This document shows, piece after piece, positions 26,402 through 35,118 of a stretch of DNA of 64,000 bases. Below the pieces are notes generated by a model. That model saw only the letters and a list, made by a program, of their open reading frames with translations. It was not told where the DNA came from and did no database searches. This DNA comes from UBA6663 sp044226485. Its GTDB lineage: Bacteria > Chloroflexota > Anaerolineae > Anaerolineales > UBA6663. How positions within the stretch are numbered: position 1 is the stretch's first letter; each line of letters begins with the position of its first letter. Location: assembly GCA_044226485.1 (NCBI GenBank), contig JBGAGY010000003.1, forward strand, positions 372,001 through 436,000. Reading direction: 5' to 3'. Position numbers and translations under genes: made by a program.

Positions 26402-27067
26402 TTACGGATAGCAGCCGAACAATTGAGCCGCGTCGTAGGCGAGTCGGCCGGGCCCGTCCATGGCCAATGCCTCGTTGGCGACCAGCTTCAGGTCGCTGAC
26501 CAGGCGCTCGGATGAGGGCAGATAGGCTTGCGTGCCGTACTGTGCCCGTATGACACCCCACCCATCCACCATCACCATCCGGGTATCCATGGACCACGTG
26601 CCGTCGTTGGCATGTGTGAAGAAAGTGTCGTAGCCCACCGACACGAGACGGCGAATGCTCTGTGGATCACCCGTCAGAAACGTCCAGGTCGCCTGATCGG
26701 CCCCGAGCTCGGTCGCCCATTGCTTGAGCCGCTCGGGTGTGTCGCGTTCGCTGTCGATCGACACGGTCACCAACCGCACCGGCAAACCCACACCCTGCTG
26801 CTCGATCTGGGCCAGCACATCGCGCTGGCGTTGCAAGGCGTCGGCGCACGGCCCGGAGCAGTCGCTGTAGCCAAATGAATAAAGCGTCAAGCTACCGCGC
26901 AGCTTCTCACTGTCGAAGCGCTGACCATCCTGATCGATGAGCTGAAAGCCGGGCGCCGGGCCCAGCTTCGGGAGCACCTGGACGGGCTCGAAGAACACAA
27001 AGGCATAGATGGCCAACAAAGGCCCTGCCACTACTCCAGCCGCCACCAGTGCGAGTTTTCGCCACAT
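26402..27067 (-). CDS. SCO-like protein lacking the copper-binding histidine
   Basis: A 221-residue paralogue of the next gene. One N-terminal helix and the CxxxC motif (Cys70 and Cys74, CSGPC) are kept. The third copper ligand is lost: the segment equivalent to VDHSAT reads MDTRMVMVD, putting Thr162 where His is expected. The rest of the fold (SIDSERDTPERLKQW, TGDPQSIRRLV) is conserved. It may act as a thiol-disulphide reductant for SCO or the CuA site rather than as a copper carrier. A GTG codon lies one codon upstream of the ATG chosen. Confidence 0.85.
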   Translation of the reverse strand: MWRKLALVAAGVVAGPLLAIYAFVFFEPVQVLPKLGPAPGFQLIDQDGQRFDSEKLRGSLTLYSFGYSDCSGPCADALQRQRDVLAQIEQQGVGLPVRLVTVSIDSERDTPERLKQWATELGADQATWTFLTGDPQSIRRLVSVGYDTFFTHANDGTWSMDTRMVMVDGWGVIRAQYGTQAYLPSSERLVSDLKLVANEALAMDGPGRLAYDAAQLFGCYP

Positions 27068-27173
27068 CACCCGATCGAGCCAGCCCTCGAGACCCCATGT
27101 CCGCGGGCGGAAGCCTCTGGATTGTAACGCCCATCACGATCCGTTGTCAGACGCGCGTCAGAATCACCCAATC

Positions 27174-27190
27174 GATATCCGTTGGATATC
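27174..27190. promoter_or_regulatory. Operator-like palindrome between divergent genes
   Basis: GATATCC-GTT-GGATATC is a perfect 7-bp inverted repeat in the 226-base region between the divergent SCO-like and SPFH genes. Size and placement suit a dimeric regulator site. No regulator gene is adjacent. Confidence 0.4.
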
Positions 27191-27293
27191 TCGTGAAGTT
27201 CATGCGTCGGGCCTGATGTCGGAGTAGCGTGTTCGATTGTGAGTCGCCAACCCGGGGATACGCTCCGGTGCTCGCGCTCAAGGGGAGTTCCGT

Positions 27294-29138
27294 ATGGACA
27301 TCATTATTTGGACGACGCTCATAGGCCTGGTCATCGCGCTGCTGCTCGCGATCGCCTTGAGCACAGGCTTGCTCGGCCTTGTCGTCATCGGCGAGCAGCA
27401 GGTCGGCATCGTCGTGAGGAAACTCGGCGGCCGTTCGCTCAAGCCGGGCCAGCTCGTCGCCCTCAATGGAGAGGCCGGTTACCAGGCCGACACGCTCGCG
27501 CCTGGCTGGCACTTCTGGTACTGGCCCGTCTTCTATCAGGTGATCAAAGCGCCCGTCATCCAGGTTCCGCAGGGTGAGATCGCGCTTGTGGTCGCCAGCG
27601 ACGGCGCGCCGATGGCGCCCGAGCGCATTCTTGGCCGTGTTGTCGACTGCGACAACTTCCAGAACGCGCGCAAGTTTCTGACCAACGGCGGCGAGAAAGG
27701 CCGCCAGCTCGGGATCCTGACAGCCGGCACGTACCGCATCAACACGGCGTTGTTCACTGTCATCACGCGCGCGACGGCCGAGAAGCACGGCCTGACACCG
27801 GGCCAGCTGCATGTGTCGCGGATCGAGCCGGATCGCGTCGGAATCGTGACGACGCTTGACGGCCGTCCGATCGACGAAGGCGAAATCGCCGGCGCGATCG
27901 TGCCCGACCACGAGAACTACCAGGACGCTCAACGCTTCCTGGATCAGGGCGGCCGGCGTGGCCTGCAGGAGCAGGTGCTGCTCTCAGGCGCCTGGAACCT
28001 GAACCCGTGGTTCGTGCAGGTCGAGCAGACGCCCATGACGGAGATCCCGATCGGCTATGTCGGCGTGGTGATCTCGTTCGTAGGTAAGCCGCATGAAGAC
28101 GTCAGCGGGCTGGAGTTCAAGCACGGCGACCTGGTCAACCAGGGCCATAAGGGTGTGTGGGTCAAACCGCTCTACCCTGGCAAGCATCCGCTCAACCTGC
28201 GCATCATGAAGGTGGAGTTGGTGCCGACGACGAACATCGTGCTCAACTGGGCTAATCGAACCGAGTCGCACAACTACGACTCGCGGCTCTCGTCGATCAC
28301 GGTGCGTTCGAAGGACGGATTCAGCTTCAATCTCGACGTCGCGCAGATCATTCACGTCGGCGCGCTCGATGCGCCGAAGGTGATCTCAAGAGTGGGCTCG
28401 ATGCAAAACCTTGTCGATCACGTGCTTCAACCGATTGTGGGCAACTACTTCCGCAACTCGGCCCAGGAATACACGGTGCTCGATTTCTTGTCGGCTCGTA
28501 GCGAGCGACAGCAGGAGGCAGCCGAACACATCCGCCGCGCGCTGGGCGCGTACGACGTGCAGGCCATCGACACACTCATCGGCGACATCAATCCGCCGGC
28601 GGAGCTGATGATGACGCTGACCGACCGCAAGATCGCAGAGGAGCAGAAGAAGACCTACGTGCTGCAACAGGAAGCGCAGACGCAGCGTCAGCAACTGGTG
28701 CGCGAGACGGCCAAGGCCGACATTCAGAAGGAGGTGGTGCAGGCCGAGCAGAGCGTCAACATCTCGGAACTGCAGTCGAATGCGGCGATCAAGCGCGCCA
28801 CAGGCGAAAGCGAATCGATCAAGCTCCGCGCGCAGGGCGAAGGCGAATCGATCCGGCTCAAGGCCCAGGGCGAGGCTGAAGGCGTCCGCGCGATCGGCGC
28901 GGCCCGCGCGGCCGCCTATCAGGCCGGCGTCGAGGCGCTCGGCACGCAAGGCTACACCGCGATCCAGCTGATGCAGATCGTGGGTGACCAGCGGGTGCGC
29001 ATCATCCCCGAGATCCTCGTCGGCCAGGGCAACGGCTCGGGCAGCGGGATCACGGATGCGCTGATCGGCATGATGCTGCGCGATCAGTTGACTCGCAAGC
29101 TCGACGGTGAGGCGCAGGCTGAGCCCGCGCAGAAGTAA
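27294..29138 (+). CDS. SPFH/band 7 (flotillin-like) membrane protein
   Basis: A 614-residue protein. One N-terminal membrane segment (about residues 4-32) is followed by two related roughly 75-residue modules, each with a DxxNxxFLxxGG-like core (FQNARKFLTNGGEKGRQ and YQDAQRFLDQGGRRGLQ). The SPFH core is near residues 285-420 (SITVRSKDGFSFNLDVAQ). A long Gln/Glu/Ala-rich coiled coil includes tandem SESIKLRAQGEG repeats (about 500-540), and a Gly-rich tail ends near GIGMMLRDQL. Such proteins organise membrane domains. GGGGAG lies 6 bases before the ATG. No NfeD partner gene is adjacent. Confidence 0.88.
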   Translation: MDIIIWTTLIGLVIALLLAIALSTGLLGLVVIGEQQVGIVVRKLGGRSLKPGQLVALNGEAGYQADTLAPGWHFWYWPVFYQVIKAPVIQVPQGEIALVVASDGAPMAPERILGRVVDCDNFQNARKFLTNGGEKGRQLGILTAGTYRINTALFTVITRATAEKHGLTPGQLHVSRIEPDRVGIVTTLDGRPIDEGEIAGAIVPDHENYQDAQRFLDQGGRRGLQEQVLLSGAWNLNPWFVQVEQTPMTEIPIGYVGVVISFVGKPHEDVSGLEFKHGDLVNQGHKGVWVKPLYPGKHPLNLRIMKVELVPTTNIVLNWANRTESHNYDSRLSSITVRSKDGFSFNLDVAQIIHVGALDAPKVISRVGSMQNLVDHVLQPIVGNYFRNSAQEYTVLDFLSARSERQQEAAEHIRRALGAYDVQAIDTLIGDINPPAELMMTLTDRKIAEEQKKTYVLQQEAQTQRQQLVRETAKADIQKEVVQAEQSVNISELQSNAAIKRATGESESIKLRAQGEGESIRLKAQGEAEGVRAIGAARAAAYQAGVEALGTQGYTAIQLMQIVGDQRVRIIPEILVGQGNGSGSGITDALIGMMLRDQLTRKLDGEAQAEPAQK

Positions 29139-29161
29139 CGAACGTCTGGCCAACGACGAAG

Positions 29162-29190
29162 GGCGGCGCCCAGGCTTCCTGGGCGCCGCC
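29162..29190 (+). terminator. Strong hairpin after the SPFH gene
   Basis: GGCGGCGCCCAG and CTGGGCGCCGCC form a perfect 12-bp GC-rich stem with the loop GCTTC, 23 bases after the SPFH stop. It has no clear T tract. The preceding AACGACGAAGG resembles family A. Confidence 0.65.
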
Positions 29191-29327
29191 TCTCGAACGG
29201 GTCCTCAGAGAACTCATACTTTTGGCGCCCTACTCTGCGGATCAAAACCTCTGCCGCACACGTCTTCACGCCATCATGATCGCGAACGAGTTCCTCGGTG
29301 GCGGCCTGCGATCCGCAGTCATCCCTT

Positions 29328-29720
29328 ATGAGATTCTTTTCCTTTGTTGCCTTACTCGGTCTGCTGGCCAGCTCGGGCGTTCATCTGGCCGTCGCCAACG
29401 GGCTGCCGCTGCCGGCCTGGGTGTTCTTTCTCCAGCTGGGCGTGCTGGCGTTGATCATGCCGCTGGCCGGCGGCGCTCGACAGACAGGCCCCGAGGGCCG
29501 GCGCCTGATGTACTGGTCGAGCCACTGGACGCGGAGCCCGTTCGTGCTCTTGATGCTGGCCGTGATGTTGACCGGCTATGTGTTTTACGAACTCTTCGCC
29601 TGGCTGCGCGAGCCCGAGAGAGGGGCCGCGTTCTTGAAACTCGTCAGCAGCGCCTGGATGTGCGCCTACGCCATCGAGTCAGTGCTGCTGTATCCGGATG
29701 GAGCGCGTGACCTGCGCTGA
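29328..29720 (+). CDS. Small membrane protein of unknown function
   Basis: A 130-residue protein with three hydrophobic segments (about residues 4-24, 33-50 and 70-92) and a hydrophilic C-terminus. The start MRFFSFVALL is preferred because it opens directly on the first membrane segment. I do not recognise a family. It lies 190 bases after the SPFH gene on the same strand and ends 4 bases before the convergent nitrilase gene, so it may work with the SPFH protein, but nothing in the sequence proves this. Confidence 0.65.
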   Translation: MRFFSFVALLGLLASSGVHLAVANGLPLPAWVFFLQLGVLALIMPLAGGARQTGPEGRRLMYWSSHWTRSPFVLLMLAVMLTGYVFYELFAWLREPERGAAFLKLVSSAWMCAYAIESVLLYPDGARDLR

Positions 29721-29724
29721 GGAG

Positions 29725-30636
29725 TCAATGCGGGGGCTCTGGCGGCTGCCAGCGGTTGCGTTGAGCCTCGGTCAGCCAGGCCGGTTTGTCATCGCCTGAC
29801 CATGGCTGCAGAAGATCGCCGTAGATGCCCGGCCGGCGCTGGTGCAACAGCGGGAAGAACTCGCGCCACTTGCGCTGCACGTCGAGGTCCAGATCGGCCA
29901 TGACGGTTTCGACCCTCTCGCGCCCGGCCTGCGCCAGGATCGCACCGGAGGGATCACACACGAAGCTGCTGCCGTAGAACGTGTTGGTGCCCTCGACGCC
30001 CACCCGGTTGCAGGCCGCGACGAACACGCCGTTGGCGACGGCATGGCCCTGCATGACGCGCTGCCAGGCATCGCGCGAATCCATGGCCGGGTCGTTCGGC
30101 TCTGACCCGATCGCCGTGGGATAGAAAATCAGCTGAGCGCCTTTCAGCGTCACGATGCGGGCCAGTTCGGGGAACCATTGGTCGTAGCAGGTCGGGGCCG
30201 CGATCCGCAGGCCACCGGCCGTGTGGATCGGGTAGTCATCCGCGCCGGCGAAGAACGCCGTCTCATGATAGCCGTCGCCCGACGGGATGTGCACTTTGCG
30301 CGTGACGCCGATCAGAGCACCGTGCTCGTGCACTGTGGCGGTGTCGTAGTAGTGGCCATCCGCCGTCCGCTCGTACAGGCTGCCGAGCACGACGATGCTC
30401 AGTTCGCGCGAGAGATCGGCGAAGAAGCTTTCGGAAGCGCCGCCGGGGAGCGGCTCCGCCCAGTTGAAGCCAGCGGGGTCGCGGGTGACCGCGAAATAAG
30501 GGGCGAGCGAGAACTCCGGAAGCCCGACGACGCTCGCTCCATCGGCCACAGCCTCGGCCGCCATCGACCGAAACTGGCGGCGCATCACTTCGACGTCGCC
30601 CAACCAACGGGTTTGCAGCAGCGCCAGACGTATCAC
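29725..30636 (-). CDS. Nitrilase superfamily amidohydrolase (N-carbamoylputrescine amidase-like)
   Basis: A 303-residue C-N hydrolase with the complete triad Glu41 (LPEFSL), Lys114 (RKVHIP) and Cys150 (PTCYDQWFPE). The DQWFPE string after the Cys is characteristic of the N-carbamoylputrescine amidase (AguB) branch, which releases CO2 and ammonia from N-carbamoyl amines. Substrate assignment remains tentative. It starts 23 bases after a sarcosine-oxidase-like gene on the same strand, suggesting joint use of N-substituted amines or amino acids. Confidence 0.88.
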   Translation of the reverse strand: MIRLALLQTRWLGDVEVMRRQFRSMAAEAVADGASVVGLPEFSLAPYFAVTRDPAGFNWAEPLPGGASESFFADLSRELSIVVLGSLYERTADGHYYDTATVHEHGALIGVTRKVHIPSGDGYHETAFFAGADDYPIHTAGGLRIAAPTCYDQWFPELARIVTLKGAQLIFYPTAIGSEPNDPAMDSRDAWQRVMQGHAVANGVFVAACNRVGVEGTNTFYGSSFVCDPSGAILAQAGRERVETVMADLDLDVQRKWREFFPLLHQRRPGIYGDLLQPWSGDDKPAWLTEAQRNRWQPPEPPH

Positions 30637-30659
30637 GGCGAGATCCTCTTTGAGGGCGA

Positions 30660-31826
30660 TTAGGTCAGAAACCGCCGAACGGGATCCGGCTCGCGCAGGA
30701 CGGGTCGGTCGAACGCAAACGACGACAGGTCGAATCCGGGCGGCATGTCGCTCGCGAGGTCAGCCAGGATATCGCCGATGACCGCCGCGAACTTGAAGCC
30801 GTGCGCGGCATCGGCCGCCACGATGACGTTTGGATGATCGGGGACCCTGTCGATGACGAAGTCGCGATCAGGCGTCATGGTGTAGAGGCACGGCTTCGAA
30901 TAGAGATGGCCACCGAGCTCAGGCAGGACCTTCTCGACGAACAGCATCACGCGGCGGAGCGTGCCGAGATCGGGCTCGAAGGTCCGCGTCCAGGGCGTGA
31001 CCTCGCGCCCGCCGACGTCCTGGCCGACTTTTACTCCCGGCGCGCCGTGCACGGGGACGCCGTAGAAGCACGGGTCGTCGAGCCAGATCCAGGCCGGGAA
31101 GCGCCCGGGCATGAACTGCGAGAGGTGCTCGGCCGCGAAGTAGGTGACCTGCTCCTGCGTGACCGTCAGCGGCAGTTGCCAGCCGATTTGCGACAGGATC
31201 TCGTTGGTCCACGCTCCTGTGGCCAGGATCAGCTTCTGGCTCTCGAACACGCCCTGAGACGTCACCACCTCGATCGAGCCGCCGACGTCGCGCACCGACT
31301 GCACGGCGGTGTGCTCGAGCAGCCTGGCGCCATGCGCGCGCGCGGAGCGACGCAGGGCGCCCAAGGCCGCGTGTGCTGAAACAAAACCGCCATCGGGCTG
31401 ATGAAGGACCTGAACCGAATCGTCGATCCGGAATTGCGGCCAGCGTCGCCGCGTTTCCTCGGCTGTCAATCGCTCGAACGGCACGCCGACGGCCGCCATG
31501 CTGTCGGCGTAATCGCTTTGCGGGATCGCGCCGCCCTCGGGAAAGAAGTCGAGGCCGCCGACTCGATGAACGAGACGCATGTCGCTCTCGGCCTCGAGCC
31601 GCGCCCAAGACTCGTAGGCGCCACGCGCGAGCGCAACATAGCCCGGCGTGTTGTACGACAGGCGGATGATGCGGCTATGATCGTGCGATCCGCCGCGGGC
31701 GTGGCCAAGCTCGTATTGCTCGAGACCGAGGACATCGTTGCCGAAACGGCGCGCGAGCGCCCAGGTCGCGGCGCTGCCGAGTGCCCCAAGGCCGAGGACG
31801 ATGTACTTGAACTGTCGACGCTCCAC
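30660..31826 (-). CDS. Monomeric sarcosine oxidase/SolA-like FAD-dependent oxidoreductase
   Basis: A 388-residue flavoenzyme. The FAD-binding GxGxxG motif is GLGALG (residues 12-17), followed by HDHSRIIRL as in N-methyl-amino-acid oxidases. Cys313 in KPCLYTMTPD matches the cysteine that binds FAD covalently in monomeric sarcosine oxidase. It likely oxidises N-methyl groups of sarcosine, N-methyltryptophan or a related amine. The GTG start is chosen because GGGGGT precedes it and a promoter (TTGACG, 16-base spacer, TATACT) lies at 31888-31915. That promoter sits inside the longer in-frame extension and so excludes it. Confidence 0.9.
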   Translation of the reverse strand: MERRQFKYIVLGLGALGSAATWALARRFGNDVLGLEQYELGHARGGSHDHSRIIRLSYNTPGYVALARGAYESWARLEAESDMRLVHRVGGLDFFPEGGAIPQSDYADSMAAVGVPFERLTAEETRRRWPQFRIDDSVQVLHQPDGGFVSAHAALGALRRSARAHGARLLEHTAVQSVRDVGGSIEVVTSQGVFESQKLILATGAWTNEILSQIGWQLPLTVTQEQVTYFAAEHLSQFMPGRFPAWIWLDDPCFYGVPVHGAPGVKVGQDVGGREVTPWTRTFEPDLGTLRRVMLFVEKVLPELGGHLYSKPCLYTMTPDRDFVIDRVPDHPNVIVAADAAHGFKFAAVIGDILADLASDMPPGFDLSSFAFDRPVLREPDPVRRFLT

Positions 31827-31887
31827 GAAAGTTACCCCCACGGTCGCGTCTTGCGAGGTCCGGGCTTCCTGGGATAAAGTCGGCAGA

Positions 31888-31915
31888 AGTATAGACTTCC
31901 TGGCCGTGGCGTCAA
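31888..31915 (-). promoter_or_regulatory. Promoter of the sarcosine-oxidase-like gene
   Basis: On the minus strand TTGACG (31915-31910), 16-base spacer and TATACT (31893-31888). Transcription would start near 31881, 55 bases before the GTG. Confidence 0.6.
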
Positions 31916-32047
31916 GCCCGAAGACGCGAAAAGGCATGCGGGAGCGCCCGGCACGTTGGTTTGCCTGGCCCGTCGTCAAGCTTCGTCTTTCGTCTGAGGA
32001 TCAAGCGACTGCTGCAATCTGCCGTCTGCAGTCGATCGGAGCCATTC

Positions 32048-34051
32048 ATGTCTGAGTCAATTCGAGTCCTGGAGAACGTTCGCGTCAAGATGCGCGATGG
32101 GATCACGCTGTCGGCGAACCTGTGGTTGCCGGCGGGGGCTGGGCCCGAGAAGCGTGTGCCCGTGATCCTGGAACTGATCCCCTATCGCAAGGACGATTGG
32201 CGCTGGGCCAGCGACCAGGCGCGCATGAGCTACTTCGCCGAGCGAGGCTTCGCGGGCTGTCGGGTGGATGTGCGCGGCACGGGTAGCAGTGGGGGCGTGG
32301 CGCTCGACGAGTACTCGCGCGACGAGACGCTGGACGGCGTCGAGTTGGTGGCCTGGTTGGCCGAACAGCCGTGGTGCAACGGCGCGGTCGGCATGTGGGG
32401 CATCAGCTACGGCGGTTTCACGTCGATCCAGGTCGCGGCCGAGCGCCCACCAGCCCTGAAGGCGATCGCGCCGATGTACGCCACCGACGATCGCTACACC
32501 GATGACGTGCATTACTTCGGAGGTTGTCTGACAGCCAGCGACGTCGCCCAGTACGCCGTCAGCCAGATCGGCATGAACGCCCTGCCCGCGCGGCCTGCCT
32601 ACAGCGGAGACGACTGGGAGGCCGCCTGGCGACGACGCCTTGAACAGACACCGCCGTGGTTGTTGATCTGGCTGCGTCAGCAGACCGACGGCCCATACTA
32701 CCGGCAGGGCTCGCTCGCGCCGGACTACGGGCGGATCATCTGCCCGATCTACAACATCGCCGGATGGATGGACGGCTACACGAACGCCGCGTGGCGCATG
32801 CATCTGCGCTGCCCCGTGCCGAGCCGAACCCTGATCGGCAATTGGGGGCATCTCTTGCCGGACTCCGGCAACCCCGGACCGAACGTCGATTACCTCGACG
32901 AACTGGTGCGCTTCTTCGGCACCTGGTTGCGCGGCGACGACGTCGGCTTGAGCATCGAGCCGGACCTTATCGCTTTCATGCGCGAGCACGCACAGCCTGA
33001 GCCTTTTCCAGCCGCCTGGCCCGGGCGCTGGCTTGGCTTCGATCGTCGAAGCCTGAAGACCGCGCCGCACAAACATCTTTGGCTGAGCGACGACGATCTT
33101 GTCGACGCGCCGCCGACGGCGACGAAATCGCGCAGCGTCGCGCACCAACCGACCTGGGGGGCGCAGGGCCCGTTGGCCTCGGGATCGGGAGCCGTCCCGA
33201 ACGGGCTGTGGCGCGACTTGAGGATCGACGACGCAACAGCGCTCACCTACACCAGCGCGCCGCTCCCCGAGCCGCTCGATCTCCTCGGCATGCCCGAGCT
33301 CACATTGACCGTGAGCAGCAGCATGCCGTCGGCTCACCTCGTGGCGCGATTGAGCGCCCTCGATCCAAATGGCATCCCCTGTCTGATCAGTTGGGGCGCG
33401 CTCAACCTCACACATCGGACCTCGCACGAGTCGCCTGAACCGCTGGAGCCGGGCCGCTCGTATCCGGTCAGGCTCGAACTCAAAGCCACCGGGTATCGCG
33501 TGTCGGCCGGCCATCGCCTGCGCCTGACGCTTGGCACCGCGCACTGGCCCCTGATCTGGCCAGCGCCGGATGCCGGCGAACTGACCGTCGTTTCAGGTGG
33601 CGAACCTGGTGCCTGCCTCAGGCTTCCGCTCGCGCCGGTCGGGGACGAGCTCGCCAGGCCCCTGAAGTCGACGCCGCCCGACGTGACGTGGAGCGGCGAG
33701 TACGACGAACAGAAACCCGTCTGGACCCTCACCGACGACGTCCTGTCGGACACTCACACCGTCACGATCTTCGGCGGCGATGATCAGAGGCTACCGAACG
33801 GCACTCGCCTGGCGGCATCGGAAGACATCCGCCTCACGGCCAGGCCTCACAACCCGGCCTGCGCTACGCTGTACAACCGCGTTGACTACGTGCTCGAGCA
33901 GGACGGGCGCAAGATCGGCGTCCGCTCAACCGGCACCGTCGAGAGCGATCACGACACGCTGACCGCGTCGCTGCGACTCGAGGTCGACCTTGACGGCGAA
34001 CGGTTCTTCGAGCGCGAATGGCACGAACGCATTGCCCGACATCTCTGTTAG
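32048..34051 (+). CDS. CocE/NonD family alpha/beta hydrolase
   Basis: A 667-residue serine hydrolase of the Xaa-Pro dipeptidyl-peptidase/cocaine-esterase family. The N-terminal hydrolase domain has the nucleophile Ser120 in WGISYGG, and the C-terminal jelly roll (about 410-590) is typical (LPEPLDLLGMPELTLTV, RLTLGTAHWPLIWPAP). The GHLLPD motif (near residue 273) supplies the likely catalytic His. The last 80 residues add a further beta region. It probably cleaves esters, amides or Pro-containing peptides in the cytoplasm. An in-frame upstream extension is rejected because it reads through an intergenic repeat-like stretch. Confidence 0.88.
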   Translation: MSESIRVLENVRVKMRDGITLSANLWLPAGAGPEKRVPVILELIPYRKDDWRWASDQARMSYFAERGFAGCRVDVRGTGSSGGVALDEYSRDETLDGVELVAWLAEQPWCNGAVGMWGISYGGFTSIQVAAERPPALKAIAPMYATDDRYTDDVHYFGGCLTASDVAQYAVSQIGMNALPARPAYSGDDWEAAWRRRLEQTPPWLLIWLRQQTDGPYYRQGSLAPDYGRIICPIYNIAGWMDGYTNAAWRMHLRCPVPSRTLIGNWGHLLPDSGNPGPNVDYLDELVRFFGTWLRGDDVGLSIEPDLIAFMREHAQPEPFPAAWPGRWLGFDRRSLKTAPHKHLWLSDDDLVDAPPTATKSRSVAHQPTWGAQGPLASGSGAVPNGLWRDLRIDDATALTYTSAPLPEPLDLLGMPELTLTVSSSMPSAHLVARLSALDPNGIPCLISWGALNLTHRTSHESPEPLEPGRSYPVRLELKATGYRVSAGHRLRLTLGTAHWPLIWPAPDAGELTVVSGGEPGACLRLPLAPVGDELARPLKSTPPDVTWSGEYDEQKPVWTLTDDVLSDTHTVTIFGGDDQRLPNGTRLAASEDIRLTARPHNPACATLYNRVDYVLEQDGRKIGVRSTGTVESDHDTLTASLRLEVDLDGERFFEREWHERIARHLC

Positions 34052-34077
34052 CTCGATCTCGACCGAAGGCTTCGCCC

Positions 34078-34839
34078 ATGAAAATGCTTGTTGTCATCCC
34101 TACGCCCCTCGAGCTCGACCTGTTCCTGAAAGCCTGTGAGCAACTCGGGCATCAGGCCGAGGCAGCCTCCGCTGGTCGCCTTCCGGTACATTGGTTCCCG
34201 ACCCTGGACGTAGCGGTGGCTCACGGGGGCCTTGGCAAAACCCAGTTCGCCGTACAGACTCAGCACCTGATCGATGCCTTCGAGAGCGATTGGGTGCTCT
34301 GCGCTGGAGCGGCCGGAGCCCTGGTGGACCAACTCAATGTCGGAGACGTCGTGATCGCGACGGAAACCGTCGAGCACGACATCCGCAACCACTTCGTGAA
34401 GCCCATGCTGCCACGGTTCGAGGGCGCCCCGGCCATCGTGGAGCGCTGCCGGCAATGCCTGCCACTCGCGGGCGAAGTCGCCGTGCACTTCGGCGCCGTG
34501 GCCAGTGGAGACGAGGACGTGGTGTCGCGAGAACGACGAGACGCTATCGGTCAGCGAACGGGCGCACTGGTCGTGGCCTGGGAAGGCGCAGGGGGAGCGC
34601 GCGCCTGTCAATTCAGCGGCAAACCGTATCTCGAGGTCCGCGGTGTGTCGGATCGTGCCGACGGGCAGGCCGCGCAGGACTTTCGCAAGAACCTGCCACT
34701 TGTGATGAGCAACGTCGCGAAGGTCGTTTTGTCTTGGGTCGAGAGGGACCCCGGGGCGCTTTGGATCTGTCTGGCGCGGCCAGTCGCTATTCGATCAGAG
34801 GCGCTTCGGCGTTCGCGTTCATGCGCTGCCAGACAATGA
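34078..34839 (+). CDS. Nucleoside phosphorylase superfamily protein, MTAN/futalosine hydrolase-like
   Basis: A 253-residue member of the MTA/SAH nucleosidase and futalosine hydrolase superfamily. Motifs are IPTPLELDLFL at the start, HGGLGKTQFA, CAGAAGAL, VVIATETVEHD, the WEGAGGARAC segment and the catalytic-loop SDRAD. It hydrolyses the N-glycosidic bond of a methylthio- or homocysteinyl adenosine, or futalosine. Which one cannot be told. The final 18 codons overlap the 3' end of the convergent small gene at 34787. Translation continues about 22 residues past the usual end of the domain. Confidence 0.85.
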   Translation: MKMLVVIPTPLELDLFLKACEQLGHQAEAASAGRLPVHWFPTLDVAVAHGGLGKTQFAVQTQHLIDAFESDWVLCAGAAGALVDQLNVGDVVIATETVEHDIRNHFVKPMLPRFEGAPAIVERCRQCLPLAGEVAVHFGAVASGDEDVVSRERRDAIGQRTGALVVAWEGAGGARACQFSGKPYLEVRGVSDRADGQAAQDFRKNLPLVMSNVAKVVLSWVERDPGALWICLARPVAIRSEALRRSRSCAARQ

Positions 34840-35095
34840 TGCCGGCAGCGACGCCGACGGCGCCGATGATCAACCAGGGCAACGCGGAGCCGCGGCGCGG
34901 CTTGACGACCTCGAGCTCGGCCTCTTCGCCTGACTCGGCGACAGGCTCAGACTCGATCGCCAGTTGGCGGCGCTGCACCAGGCGTCGCGCCAGGCCACGG
35001 CGGCCTTTGCGCTTGGGTTCGTCGCGACCGATGTAGCGGTAGATCAACGCCCGCAACAGATCCAGACCTTCATCGATGAGCAGATCAACAAACAT
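34787..35095 (-). CDS. Small membrane-anchored protein of unknown function
   Basis: A 102-residue protein: a helical N-terminus (residues 1-23), an Arg/Lys-rich patch (KRKGRRGLARRL), an acidic stretch and one membrane segment (about 72-90, LPWLIIGAVGVAAGIIV). I recall similar short proteins in Chloroflexota but no function. It is co-oriented with the DUF2270 gene, which ends 23 bases upstream of it. Its 3' end overlaps the opposing nucleosidase gene by 53 bases. Confidence 0.7.
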   Translation of the reverse strand: MFVDLLIDEGLDLLRALIYRYIGRDEPKRKGRRGLARRLVQRRQLAIESEPVAESGEEAELEVVKPRRGSALPWLIIGAVGVAAGIIVWQRMNANAEAPLIE

Positions 35096-35118
35096 AGCTG
35101 CCTCCTCGTGGGCTAGCC

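Noticed and set aside
26376..26597. Extension of the SCO gene upstream of 26375
   Set aside because: It overlaps the preceding SCO-like gene and lacks a signal or membrane segment. MIKRIALF gives a normal anchored SCO.
31827..31979. N-terminal extension of the sarcosine-oxidase-like protein
   Set aside because: It contains a TTGACG-16-TATACT promoter and precedes the FAD-binding motif by an unmatched 50 residues.
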